A stretch of 64,000 bases of DNA from an uncultured Rhodospirillaceae bacterium. Lineage in GTDB: Bacteria > Pseudomonadota > Alphaproteobacteria > Rhodospirillales > Magnetospirillaceae. Shown in pieces: positions 42,146-50,918 of the stretch. Both the position numbers and the translations under genes were made by a program. The notes beneath the pieces are model-generated. The model had not been told where the DNA came from. It did not search any database and saw only the letters and a program-made list of their open reading frames with translations. The stretch covers positions 1 to 64,000 of the forward strand of contig CAIUSV010000090.1 in the NCBI GenBank assembly GCA_903901915.1, given 5' to 3'. How positions within the stretch are numbered: the first letter of the stretch is position 1; every line of letters begins with the position of its first letter.

Positions 42146-43188
42146 CCGGCCACCGGCGCCCACAGCACCTGATCAAGGGTGTCGGCTCCGGTCAGCAGCA
42201 TGACCAGCCGGTCGAAGCCCAGCGCGATGCCGGCGGCGTCGGGCATGCCGAAGTCGAGCGCCGCCAGGAAGTCCTCGTCCACCGGGTGGGTTTCGCCGTA
42301 CAGCGTTTGCTTCAACGCCATGTCGGCCTCGAAACGGCGGCGTTGCTCGACGGCGTCGGTCAGTTCGCCGAAGGCGTTGGCCAGCTCGACGCCCAGGGCA
42401 TAGGCCTCGAAGCGTTCCGCCACTCGCGGATCGTCCGGACTGGGGCGCGACAGTGCCGCCATGGACAGCGGATAGGAATGCAAGATGACCGGTCGATCGA
42501 AACCGAGATGGGGTTCGATGCGGTCCAGCATCACTTTGAAAAATATGTCCTCCCAGAGGTCGGACGGGCTGACCGAGATGCCGATTCTCGTTGCCTCGGC
42601 CGCTAGACGGTCGCGGTCGGGGGCCAGCGCATCCGGGGCGGTGGCCAGGATGTCGATGCCGGCGTATTCGGTAAAGGCCTCGGCCACCGACAGCCGCCGC
42701 CAGGGTGCGAACGGATCGCAGCCGGCGCCACCCCGCCGCAGCCGGTCGGTTCCGGCGGCGCGGGCGCAGATCCGGACCAGATCCTCGGTATCGCGCATCA
42801 GGTCATCCAGCCCGGCACCGGCCCGGTACCATTCCAGCATGGTGAATTCGGGGTGATGGGTGGCCGAGCGTTCGCCGTTGCGGAACACCCGCGCCATCTG
42901 GTAGAGGCGCGGCATCCCCGCCACCAGCAGCTTCTTCATGGCGAATTCCGGACTGGTGTGCAGCGCCAGCGTCAGATCGGGGCCACCGAACGGGTCCGCC
43001 AGATTGGTGGTGAAGGCCTTGATATGGGGCTCCATGCCGGGCGAGACCTGGAGACAGGGGGTTTCGACCTCGGTGAAGTCGCGCGCCGCGAAAAAGGCGC
43101 GTATCGCCGTCACCGCCTGGGAACGGATATGGAGATTGGCTTTGCGCCGGGCGAACACGTCGGGCCGCCACCATTCTTTACCTGACAC
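42142..43188 (-). CDS. epmA: EF-P--(R)-beta-lysine ligase EpmA
   Basis: 348 residues. It is a class II lysyl-tRNA-synthetase-like protein without the anticodon-binding domain: EVETPCLQVSPGMEPHIKAF, then YQMARVFRNGERSATHHPEF, and motif 3 IALGFDRLVMLLTGA near the end. It attaches beta-lysine to the conserved Lys of EF-P. Its start is 24 bases from that of epmB on the other strand, and efp follows, so the full target-modification group except epmC is present. Confidence 0.93.
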   Translation of the reverse strand: MSGKEWWRPDVFARRKANLHIRSQAVTAIRAFFAARDFTEVETPCLQVSPGMEPHIKAFTTNLADPFGGPDLTLALHTSPEFAMKKLLVAGMPRLYQMARVFRNGERSATHHPEFTMLEWYRAGAGLDDLMRDTEDLVRICARAAGTDRLRRGGAGCDPFAPWRRLSVAEAFTEYAGIDILATAPDALAPDRDRLAAEATRIGISVSPSDLWEDIFFKVMLDRIEPHLGFDRPVILHSYPLSMAALSRPSPDDPRVAERFEAYALGVELANAFGELTDAVEQRRRFEADMALKQTLYGETHPVDEDFLAALDFGMPDAAGIALGFDRLVMLLTGADTLDQVLWAPVAG

Positions 43189-43212
43189 CGCGTTTTCCTC
43201 TATCTAGTCCCG

Positions 43213-44253
43213 ATGCCCGCCACACGCACCCTCCGCGCCCCCGCCGAACTGGTCGCAGCCGGCCTGATCGCCGCCGCCGACCTCGCCGCCGTCGAAGTGG
43301 TGGCGGCGCGCTATGCCGTGGCGCTGACTCCGGCGGTGGCCGAACTGATCGATCCCGCCGATCCCGCCGATCCCATCGCCCGCCAGTATGTGCCCACCGC
43401 CGCCGAGCTGGACACCCGGCCGGAAGAGATGAGCGACCCCATCGGCGACGCAGCCTACAGCCCGCTCAATGGCCTCGTCCACCGCTACCCCGATCGGGTG
43501 CTGCTGACGCCGCTGCTGGTATGCCCGGTCTATTGCCGCTTCTGCTTCCGCCGCTCCAGGGTGGGCGACGGCGGCGCCACCATGACCGAAGCCGACATCG
43601 ACGCGGCGTTGGCCTATGTGCTGGCCCGGCCCAAACTGCGCGAGGTCATCCTGACCGGCGGTGATCCGCTGATGCTGCCGCCCGCCCGGCTGCGGCGGCT
43701 GGTCGCGCGCATCGCCGCCATTCCCCATATCGAGGTGGTCCGCGTCCATTCGCGGGTGCCGCTGAGCGATCCCGGACGGGTGACTCCCGATCTGGCCGCC
43801 GCTCTTCAATCCGGGCGCGGCGGCGCGGCGGTATGGCTGGCCGTTCACGTCAACCACCCGCGCGAATTGTCGGACAAGGCCCGTGACGCCCTGGCATTGC
43901 TGGCCGATGCCGGTGTGCCGCTGCTGTCACAGACCGTGCTGCTGAAGGGGGTCAACGACTCCGCCGAGGTACTGGACGTGCTGATGCGGGCGTTGGTGCG
44001 TAACCGGGTGCGGCCCTACTACCTGCACCATCCCGATTTGGCGCCGGGCACAGCCCATTTGCGCCCCAGCATCGCCGAGGGCCAGGCATTGATGCGGGCG
44101 TTGCGCGGGCGGCTCAGCGGTATCGCCCAGCCGACCTATGTCCTCGATATCCCCGGTGGCTTTGGCAAGGTCCCGGTGGGGCCGGACTACTGGGACGGCG
44201 GGGTGGGCGAGGTCCGCGATCCGAAGGGACGGACGCACACCTATCCCGGCTAG
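43213..44253 (+). CDS. epmB: EF-P lysine 2,3-aminomutase EpmB (radical SAM, KamA family)
   Basis: 346 residues. The radical SAM motif CPVYCRFCFRR (CxxxCxxC) lies at about residue 100, followed by the KamA-type VILTGGDPLML, VRVHSRVP and LHHPDLAPGTAHLR segments. The short length fits EpmB, which converts (S)-alpha-lysine to (R)-beta-lysine for EpmA. It is divergent from epmA and upstream of efp. Confidence 0.92.
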   Translation: MPATRTLRAPAELVAAGLIAAADLAAVEVVAARYAVALTPAVAELIDPADPADPIARQYVPTAAELDTRPEEMSDPIGDAAYSPLNGLVHRYPDRVLLTPLLVCPVYCRFCFRRSRVGDGGATMTEADIDAALAYVLARPKLREVILTGGDPLMLPPARLRRLVARIAAIPHIEVVRVHSRVPLSDPGRVTPDLAAALQSGRGGAAVWLAVHVNHPRELSDKARDALALLADAGVPLLSQTVLLKGVNDSAEVLDVLMRALVRNRVRPYYLHHPDLAPGTAHLRPSIAEGQALMRALRGRLSGIAQPTYVLDIPGGFGKVPVGPDYWDGGVGEVRDPKGRTHTYPG

Positions 44254-44318
44254 CTTGCCTTCCAGGGATCAAGCTGTTAGGTTCCGCGCCTGATTTCCCG
44301 ACAGTCCCTGGAACTCCC

Positions 44319-44885
44319 ATGAAGATCAACGCCAACCTGATTCGTCCCGGCAATATCCTGGAACATAACGGCCGCCAGTACGCCGTGCTGAAGACCCAGA
44401 TCGTGCAGCCCGGCAAGGGCGGCGCCTTCATCACGGTCGAGATGCGAGACATCCGCACCGGCACCAAGACCAACGAGCGCTGGCGCACCGCCGACACCAT
44501 CGAGAAGTGCAGCGTCGAGGAAAAGGACTGCACCTATCTGTTCGGCGACGCCCAGACGCTGACCTTCATGGAGCAGGAGAACTTCGAGCAGTTCTCGGTT
44601 CCCGCCGATATCCTGGGCGATACCGCCGCTTTCCTGCAGGATGGCATGGCGGTCACCGTCGATTTCGTCGAAGGTTCGCCGGTCTCCATCGCCCTGCCGG
44701 AAAAGGTGGTGATGGAGGTGGTCGAGGCCGATCCGGTGGTCAAGGGCCAGACCGCGTCGTCGTCCTATAAGCCGGCCAAGCTGGAAAACGGCCTCAAGAT
44801 CCTGGTGCCGCCCTTCCTGGCCGCCGGCGAGAAGATCTGGGTCGCCACCGCCGACTGCACCTATGTCGAGCGGTTCAAGGGCTGA
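44319..44885 (+). CDS. efp: translation elongation factor P
   Basis: 188 residues with three beta-barrel domains. The modified Lys is Lys33 in QPGKGGAF at the tip of domain I. It ends with the conserved AGEKIWVATADCTYVERFKG. EF-P rescues ribosomes stalled at polyproline; beta-lysylation by EpmAB enhances this. The Pro-rich proteins encoded nearby (for example 45781-46953) are plausible clients. Confidence 0.97.
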   Translation: MKINANLIRPGNILEHNGRQYAVLKTQIVQPGKGGAFITVEMRDIRTGTKTNERWRTADTIEKCSVEEKDCTYLFGDAQTLTFMEQENFEQFSVPADILGDTAAFLQDGMAVTVDFVEGSPVSIALPEKVVMEVVEADPVVKGQTASSSYKPAKLENGLKILVPPFLAAGEKIWVATADCTYVERFKG

Positions 44886-44887
44886 TC

Positions 44888-45685
44888 GTGGTTATTCGCT
44901 CTGCCCTGCTCAACGTCATGATGGCCGCCGCCCGCAAGGCGGCGCGCTCGCTGCTGCGTGACTACGGCGAGGTCGAAAACCTCCAGGTGTCGCGCAAGGG
45001 GCCGGCCGATTTCGTCTCGTCGGCCGATCTCAAGGCGGAAAAGACGCTGCGGGCCGAGCTGAAGAAGGCGCGGCCGGGCTTCGGCTTTCTGCTGGAGGAG
45101 GGCGGCGAGGTCGCCGGCGACGACAAGAGCCAGCGCTGGATCATCGATCCCATCGACGGCACCACCAACTTTCTGCACGGTATTCCCAACTTCTGCATCT
45201 CCATCGCGCTGGAGCGCGACGGCGAGTTGGTGGCCGGTGTGGTTTACCAGCCGCTGGGCGACGAGATGTTTCATGCCGAGAAGGGGGCGGGGGCCTTTCT
45301 CAACGAGCGGCGATTGAGGGTCTCGGCCCGGCGCAAGCTGGAAGACACCCTGATCGCCACCGGCATTCCCTTCCACGGCCGCCCCGGCCACGAGGTCTTC
45401 CTCAAGGAACTGGCGGCGGTGATGCCTACCGTGGCCGGCATCCGCCGCTTCGGCTCGGCGGCGCTTGACCTCGCCTATGTGGCGGCGGGGCGCTGCGACG
45501 GCTATTGGGAGGCCGGCATCAAGCCGTGGGATATCGCCGCCGGCGTGGTGCTGGTGCGCGAATCCGGCGGCTATGTCACCGACTATGACGGTGGCAGCCG
45601 GATGCTGGACACCGGTGAAATCGTTGCCGCCAATGACCATTTGCACCAGTCGCTGCTGCGTCTGCTGAAGACGGCGCGGGCGTAG
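44888..45685 (+). CDS. suhB: inositol-1-monophosphatase family protein
   Basis: 265 residues with a GTG start 2 bases after efp. It has the metal-binding motif WIIDPIDGTTNFLHG and the second motif WEAGIKPWDIAAG. This is the SuhB/IMPase family: Mg-dependent phosphatase activity on inositol phosphate or related substrates. It is in an operon with efp. Confidence 0.9.
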   Translation: MVIRSALLNVMMAAARKAARSLLRDYGEVENLQVSRKGPADFVSSADLKAEKTLRAELKKARPGFGFLLEEGGEVAGDDKSQRWIIDPIDGTTNFLHGIPNFCISIALERDGELVAGVVYQPLGDEMFHAEKGAGAFLNERRLRVSARRKLEDTLIATGIPFHGRPGHEVFLKELAAVMPTVAGIRRFGSAALDLAYVAAGRCDGYWEAGIKPWDIAAGVVLVRESGGYVTDYDGGSRMLDTGEIVAANDHLHQSLLRLLKTARA

Positions 45686-45780
45686 CTTTTCCTGTCGCAA
45701 AGCGCCTGTTGTGGTCGGAGTCCGCTTCGGCTAGTCTCTTGCCTTGCGATTTTGGGGCTTCGAGCCGGGAGAATGGCGTG

Positions 45781-46953
45781 ATGACGAGGGCGGGCAGGCT
45801 CACGATAGTGGCGCTGGGGGCGCTCGTTTCCGTTGCGGCTTTTCCCGCCGCCGCGCAGGTCGTTGTCGGCGAGTCCCGCCCCAGCGTGGAGGTCAATTGG
45901 GATCTGCTGGACAAGCTGGGGCCGGAACCGACCCTGCCGGGATTGCTGACCCGCCGTCCGGCGGCGCCGGCCAAGCCGAAGGCCGCCACCGGGACCCAGG
46001 GGCCGGTTTACAAGCCCTATGGCGGCGGTGATGGCGCCAAGGTCGCCGTCGCCGCGCCCAGGCCCAGACCGGCCAAGGCGCCGGTAGCCGCTTCGGTGCC
46101 GCCGGCCGTTCCCGTTTCCACCGCTCCGGCCACCACGCCAACTCCGGCGCCCGCCGCCGCCGCCCCGGACTCCGGGCCGACCGCGTCCAAGCCGCAGGAT
46201 GTCGCCGGCGTGCCGTCCGAGGAGAGGCCGCGGATGCCGGCGCAGCCGGCCAAGCCGCCCCGGGCGGACGTGGCCGCCGATGTGCCGCCGCCGCCCAAGT
46301 CCGACGTCAAGGCCAAGTCGCGTGCTTCGACGCCGGTGGTGGCGACCGAGCTGCCGACGCCTCCCGCCGCTCCGGCCGCCGCCGCGCCGGTCAAGGCCGA
46401 GCCGCCCAAGGCCGAGACTCCGCCCGCTGCCGTACAGTTCGTCAAGCCCGTCGAGGCACCGGTTGCGCCGCCCGCCCCCGTGGCGCCTGCTGCTCCGGTG
46501 GCGGCCCCGGCCGCCCCGCCGCCGGCTCCGGTGGTGGCCGCTCCGGCTCCGGTCACGCCGCCCGCTCCTCCGGCGGTGGCATCCGCGCCGCCCCAGCAAC
46601 TGGCGTCGTTGCCGCCCGCCACCGGCGGCAGTGTGCGCAAGGGCGACAATCTGTCGGTACTGTTCACGGCCGAAAGCTCGCATCTGCCCGAATCCGTGCG
46701 GGGCGATCTGGATCGGCTGGCCCAGAAGCTGGAGAGGGACGAGGCGTTGTCGTTGCAGCTTCTGGCCTACGCCGCCGGCGACGAGGCCAATGCCAGCAAG
46801 GCGCGCCGGCTGTCGCTGTCGCGTGCGCTGGAGGTCCGCAAATACCTGATGGAGATGGGGGTCCGCTCGACCCGCATCGAGGTCCGGGCGCTGGGCAACA
46901 AGATCGAGGGGGGGGCGGCCGACCGCGTCGATGCGCTGCTGGTGTCCCGTTAG
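45781..46953 (+). CDS. exported Pro/Ala-rich protein with OmpA-like C-terminus
   Basis: About 390 residues; ATG 45781. A signal peptide ends near AAAQ. Residues 70-290 are low-complexity Pro-Ala-Val-Lys sequence that could span the periplasm. The C-terminal ~100 residues have an OmpA-like pattern (LSVLFTAESSHLPESV, LSLQLLAYAAG, RRLSLSRALEVRKYL, IEVRALGNKI) that may bind peptidoglycan, though key residues diverge. Together with the two downstream genes it suggests an envelope complex. Confidence 0.75.
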   Translation: MTRAGRLTIVALGALVSVAAFPAAAQVVVGESRPSVEVNWDLLDKLGPEPTLPGLLTRRPAAPAKPKAATGTQGPVYKPYGGGDGAKVAVAAPRPRPAKAPVAASVPPAVPVSTAPATTPTPAPAAAAPDSGPTASKPQDVAGVPSEERPRMPAQPAKPPRADVAADVPPPPKSDVKAKSRASTPVVATELPTPPAAPAAAAPVKAEPPKAETPPAAVQFVKPVEAPVAPPAPVAPAAPVAAPAAPPPAPVVAAPAPVTPPAPPAVASAPPQQLASLPPATGGSVRKGDNLSVLFTAESSHLPESVRGDLDRLAQKLERDEALSLQLLAYAAGDEANASKARRLSLSRALEVRKYLMEMGVRSTRIEVRALGNKIEGGAADRVDALLVSR

Positions 46954-47014
46954 GTTCCAATACATCCCCGGACCTGATCGGGGACGGGGTTAGGCAAGGG
47001 GAAGAGGTTCCCTC

Positions 47015-48151
47015 ATGACCCGTCCCAACCGCTACCTGCTCCGCATGGCCGCTTTCCTGGCGGCGGTGGCTGCCGTTGCCGGCCTGCTGTATGACGGGCT
47101 GCAAGCCGCCTTTGCCCATAATCCGGCGCTGAACGGGCTGATCCTCGGCGTGTTCGTCGCCGGCATCGTGCTTAACTTTCGTCACGTCCTGCTGCTCAAG
47201 CCCGAGGTGGACTGGCTGGAAAGCTGGCGGCGTGGTCAGCCGGCGCTGTCGGGTCGCCTCAGGCTGCTGGCGCCGATGGCCAGCATGCTGGGCGAACGCC
47301 AGGGCCGCATGAACCTGTCCACCATGGCGCTGCGCTCGGTGCTGGATTCCATCGCCGCCCGGTTGGAGGAACAGCGAGACCTGTCGCGTTATGTCGTCGG
47401 GCTGATGATCTTCCTTGGCCTGCTCGGCACCTTCTGGGGATTGTCGAAGACGGTGGGATCGGTCGGCGAGGTGATCGCCTCGCTGGCGGTCAGCAGCAAC
47501 GACCCCTCCGTCGCCTTTGAAGGTCTCAAGGCCGGTCTGGCCAAGCCGCTCAACGGCATGGGCACGGCGTTCTCGACCTCGTTGTTCGGGCTGGCCGGAT
47601 CGCTGGCGCTGGGCTTCCTCGACCTCAACGCCGGGCAGGCCCAGAACGCCTTCTATAACGAGCTGGAAGAGTGGCTGGCCGGGCAGACCCGGATCGGCGT
47701 CAGTGGGGCGGCCCTGGCCGGCGGTGACGAGCCGCAGCAATCGGTGCCGGCCTATATCCAGGCCCTGCTGGAACAGACCGCCGACAGCCTCGACCAGCTT
47801 CAGCGCGTGGTCAGCCGGGGTGAGGAGAACCGGGCCAGCGCCAATACCTCGATCAATCTGGTCGTGGAAAAGCTGTCGGTGCTGAGCGATCACATGAAGG
47901 CGGAACAGGCGCTGTTGCTCAAGCTGGGCGAGGGGCAGTTGGAGACCCGCGCCCTGATGGCGCGGCTGGCCGAGGGGGGGGGCGGCATCGACGAGGCCAC
48001 CCGCGGCCATATCCGCAACCTGGATGGCGGGATGAAGCGGCTGGTGGACGAGACCGTGGCCAGCCGTGAGCAACTGGTGGCCGAATTGCGTTCGGAAATC
48101 CGCCTGCTGGCGCGCACTATCGCCGCCATCGCGGAAGAGCCGATGGGCTGA
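47015..48151 (+). CDS. MotA/TolQ/ExbB-like proton channel subunit
   Basis: 378 residues. Two N-terminal helices (residues 8-28 and 42-58) and two further helices typical of the family (VVGLMIFLGLLGTFWGLSKTVG, MGTAFSTSLFGLAGSLALG) are followed by a long coiled-coil tail to residue 375. It pairs with the MotB-like gene starting 3 bases later. It is not near flagellar genes, so it is likely a non-flagellar ion-driven envelope motor. A Zorya-like (ZorA) relation was considered but no ZorC/D/E genes are nearby. Confidence 0.8.
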   Translation: MTRPNRYLLRMAAFLAAVAAVAGLLYDGLQAAFAHNPALNGLILGVFVAGIVLNFRHVLLLKPEVDWLESWRRGQPALSGRLRLLAPMASMLGERQGRMNLSTMALRSVLDSIAARLEEQRDLSRYVVGLMIFLGLLGTFWGLSKTVGSVGEVIASLAVSSNDPSVAFEGLKAGLAKPLNGMGTAFSTSLFGLAGSLALGFLDLNAGQAQNAFYNELEEWLAGQTRIGVSGAALAGGDEPQQSVPAYIQALLEQTADSLDQLQRVVSRGEENRASANTSINLVVEKLSVLSDHMKAEQALLLKLGEGQLETRALMARLAEGGGGIDEATRGHIRNLDGGMKRLVDETVASREQLVAELRSEIRLLARTIAAIAEEPMG

Positions 48152-48154
48152 TCC

Positions 48155-49156
48155 ATGCCATTGGCCCGCCGCGCCCGCCGTTCCATCGACATTTGGCCCG
48201 GCTTCGTCGATGCCCTGGCGACGCTGGTCATGGTCATCGTCTTCGTGCTGATGGTTTTTGTGCTGGCCCAATACTTCCTGGGCCAGGCGCTGTCGGGGCG
48301 GCAGAAGGCGTTGGACGAACTGGGACGCGAGATGGCGGCCCTGGCCGAGAAACTGAACATGCAGACCGCCGCCAACGCCTCGCTTCAGGCCGAACTGGTG
48401 GCCAGCCGGGCCGAGAAGGATAGGGTGGAGGCGTGGGCCGCCGGCCTTAATCAGGACCTCGGTTCGCTGCTGGCGCTGAAGGACGAGAAGGAAGCGGAAC
48501 TTGCCGCCGAGCGCAAGGTTTCCGACGAGGCCAAGGCTCAGTTGGCGCTGCTCAACCGTCAGATCGAGGCGCTTCGCCAGGAGATGGCCCGCGTCACCGC
48601 CGCCCTGGAGGCGTCGGAAGCGCGCGACAAGGAGCAGAAAACCCAGATCGCCGACCTGGGCAAGCGCCTCAACGTGGCGTTGGCCGGCAAGGTCGAGGAG
48701 TTGCAGAAATACCGGTCCGAATTCTTTGGCCGTCTGCGCAAGGTGCTGGGCGACCGGCCCGGCATCCGCATCGAGGGCGATCGCTTCGTGTTCCAGTCGG
48801 AGCTGCTGTTCGACACCGGTTCGGCCGAACTGGGGGTGGACGGCATCGAGCAGGTCCGCCGTCTCGCCGCCACCCTCAAGGATATCGCCAAGACCATGCC
48901 CAAGGGCATCAACTGGGTGTTGCGGGTCGATGGTCACACCGACAAGCGCCCCATCACCTCGGGCCGCTATCCTTCCAACTGGGAGCTATCGACGACGCGG
49001 GCCATCACGGTGGTGCGCACCCTGGCCGCCAACGGCGTGCCGAAGGACCGGCTGGCGGCGGCGGGTTTCGGCGAGTTCCAGCCGCTGGATACCGGCGACA
49101 CCGATGCGGCACTGGCCAGAAACCGCCGCATCGAGATCCGCTTCGATCAGCGATAG
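48155..49156 (+). CDS. MotB-like protein: membrane anchor, coiled coil, OmpA peptidoglycan-binding domain
   Basis: 333 residues. One transmembrane helix (20-43) is preceded by the proton-binding Asp19 in GFVDALATLVMV, then a long coiled coil (50-190), then an OmpA domain (FQSELLFDTGSAEL, RVDGHTDKRPI, LAAAGFGEFQP, NRRIEIRF). It forms a stator-like unit with the preceding gene, anchored to peptidoglycan. Confidence 0.85.
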   Translation: MPLARRARRSIDIWPGFVDALATLVMVIVFVLMVFVLAQYFLGQALSGRQKALDELGREMAALAEKLNMQTAANASLQAELVASRAEKDRVEAWAAGLNQDLGSLLALKDEKEAELAAERKVSDEAKAQLALLNRQIEALRQEMARVTAALEASEARDKEQKTQIADLGKRLNVALAGKVEELQKYRSEFFGRLRKVLGDRPGIRIEGDRFVFQSELLFDTGSAELGVDGIEQVRRLAATLKDIAKTMPKGINWVLRVDGHTDKRPITSGRYPSNWELSTTRAITVVRTLAANGVPKDRLAAAGFGEFQPLDTGDTDAALARNRRIEIRFDQR

Positions 49157-49213
49157 AACCCCGTCTTCCCCAGGCATGGCCGAGGGATCTTGCCGGTACA
49201 GTCAGAGAAAAAC

Positions 49214-50806
49214 CTACCGCACTGTCCAGAAATTGTCCGACGGCGCCGCCATCAGGTCACGGACCCGTTCGGTCATGGCCGTGGTGGCGGCCCTGGCCTG
49301 GGTGGCGTGCTGTTGGGCGGCGGCGGGGAGCGCTTCGGCGGGGTGGGTGACGGCCGGGGTCGCCATCGCGGCGGCGGCGGGGGTTGCCACCGTCATCGGT
49401 TTGGTCAGGCTGGACGCCTTGGCCGGTGGCGACTTGCTCGCCGGCGCGAGGTCGGGGGCGGCGGCCGGCTTGGCGCGAACCAGGCTGTCGACCTCCAGGC
49501 GGCCCATGGCCGACAGCAACTCGAATGCGGCCTGATACATGTCGTAGAAGGCGCTGGTATAGTTGATGCGGGCGTCGTTGATGCGGGTTTCTTCGTCCAG
49601 CACTTCCTGGACGGTGGCCTTGCCGGCCTCGCGCTTTTTCTTCTGCGCCTCCCACACTTCCTCGGCGATATTCGCGGCGTTTTCCAGCAGGTCGAGGCGT
49701 TGGCGGGCGGTCTGGAGCTTGTGCCACGCCACCCGTACCGCCTCCGAGACCTTGCGGCCGGCGTGGGTCCGGTTATCCTTGCTCGCGGCGTGATCCCACG
49801 ACGCCTGGGCGACCTGGGCATCGGTCTTGAAGCCGGCGAACAGCTCCCAGTTGGCGACCAGCAGCAGCGACCAGTCGCGTCGCGGGCCGATGGAGGCGTT
49901 CTTGTTGTTTTCGTAGTCCATCTTGCCCACCAGATCGAGGGTGGGCCAGTAGCCGGCCTCGGCGGTGCGGCGCCGTTCGTCGGTGAGGCTGATGGTCTTG
50001 ATCGCCGATTCCAGGCTGGGATTGTCCTTTTCCGCAGCGTCGAGCGAATCCTCGATGGTCTCGGGGATCAGGTCGAGCGGCAGCGGCGGGTCGAACAGCG
50101 AAGCGACCTCGGGGGCGTGGCCGAACACCTGGGTGTATTTGGCGACGGCGGCGTGGAACGAACCCTCGAAGTTGACCCGGCGTTCCTTGGCGATCTGGAG
50201 GCGCTGCTTGGCGGCAAGCACGTCGGAGGCGATACCCGACCCCTTGCGTACCCGCTCGTCCTCCAGGTTGAGGCTTTCGCCCACCTTGCGCTCGTTCTCG
50301 CGCGACAGCGCCACCAGCTTGGTTTGGCGCAAGATGTCGAGATAGGCGACGGCGCCTTCCAGCAGAGTGGTCTGGCGGGTCGCGCGCAGGTCGGAATTGG
50401 AGATTTCCTCGTTGATCTTGGCGGCATCGACGGCGGAGTCGGTGGCGAAACCGTCGAAGACCTTCTGGGAGACGGTCAGGCTGCTGGTTTGCCGCTGGTT
50501 GTTGAATGGCCTGCCCTGGGTCAGGCGTCGGTCGGGGCTGTCGATGTATTCCCAGCCCTCGTCGCCGCCAATCTTGACGCTGGGCATGTAGCCCGACCGG
50601 GCGACGCGAATGCCCTGTTCGGCGGAATTAACCGCCTTGGTCTTGGATTGGATCTGCGGATGATTGGCGACAAGGTCGCGCATTTCTTCTTCGAGGGTGA
50701 CCGCACCGCCGGAAAGAGGGGCGATCAGTAGCGGCAGAGCGACCGCAACGGCCGCGATCCGCTTGGGCAGCGGGGACTTGTCGACGAATACTTCCAAGAT
50801 ATGCAC
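49214..50806 (-). CDS. TolC-family outer-membrane channel protein
   Basis: 530 residues. The N-terminal signal segment is long (hydrophobic core at 15-35). The TolC repeats follow: LTLEEEM-type start, TVSQKVFDGFATDSAVDAAK, then WELFAGFKTDAQVAQASWD and EVLDEETRINDARINY in the second half. The last ~85 residues are an Ala/Pro/Thr-rich tail, unusual for TolC. No adaptor or transporter gene is adjacent, so it probably serves distant inner-membrane pumps. It is a different lineage from the lipoprotein TolC at 21652. Confidence 0.85.
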   Translation of the reverse strand: MHILEVFVDKSPLPKRIAAVAVALPLLIAPLSGGAVTLEEEMRDLVANHPQIQSKTKAVNSAEQGIRVARSGYMPSVKIGGDEGWEYIDSPDRRLTQGRPFNNQRQTSSLTVSQKVFDGFATDSAVDAAKINEEISNSDLRATRQTTLLEGAVAYLDILRQTKLVALSRENERKVGESLNLEDERVRKGSGIASDVLAAKQRLQIAKERRVNFEGSFHAAVAKYTQVFGHAPEVASLFDPPLPLDLIPETIEDSLDAAEKDNPSLESAIKTISLTDERRRTAEAGYWPTLDLVGKMDYENNKNASIGPRRDWSLLLVANWELFAGFKTDAQVAQASWDHAASKDNRTHAGRKVSEAVRVAWHKLQTARQRLDLLENAANIAEEVWEAQKKKREAGKATVQEVLDEETRINDARINYTSAFYDMYQAAFELLSAMGRLEVDSLVRAKPAAAPDLAPASKSPPAKASSLTKPMTVATPAAAAMATPAVTHPAEALPAAAQQHATQARAATTAMTERVRDLMAAPSDNFWTVR

Positions 50807-50918
50807 TTCGCTAGCCCCCGATCAGTCCGCCTGATATACACCGAAACGCGCGGCTTGTGAACTATCGCTCGCGGGCTTGGCGCAACCGGCAACGGGCCGG
50901 CCAAAGGTGGGGACGACG

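Noticed and set aside
46664-48937. Long antisense open frame of 757 codons opposite the MotA/MotB-like genes
   Set aside because: High-GC shadow frame. Its sequence is low-complexity His/Gln/Arg-rich with no domain, while the plus-strand genes have clear family motifs and coupled starts.
47015-49156. Zorya defence system (ZorA/ZorB)
   Set aside because: The MotA/MotB-like pair is present but no ZorC, ZorD or ZorE-like genes are nearby; the neighbours are envelope genes.
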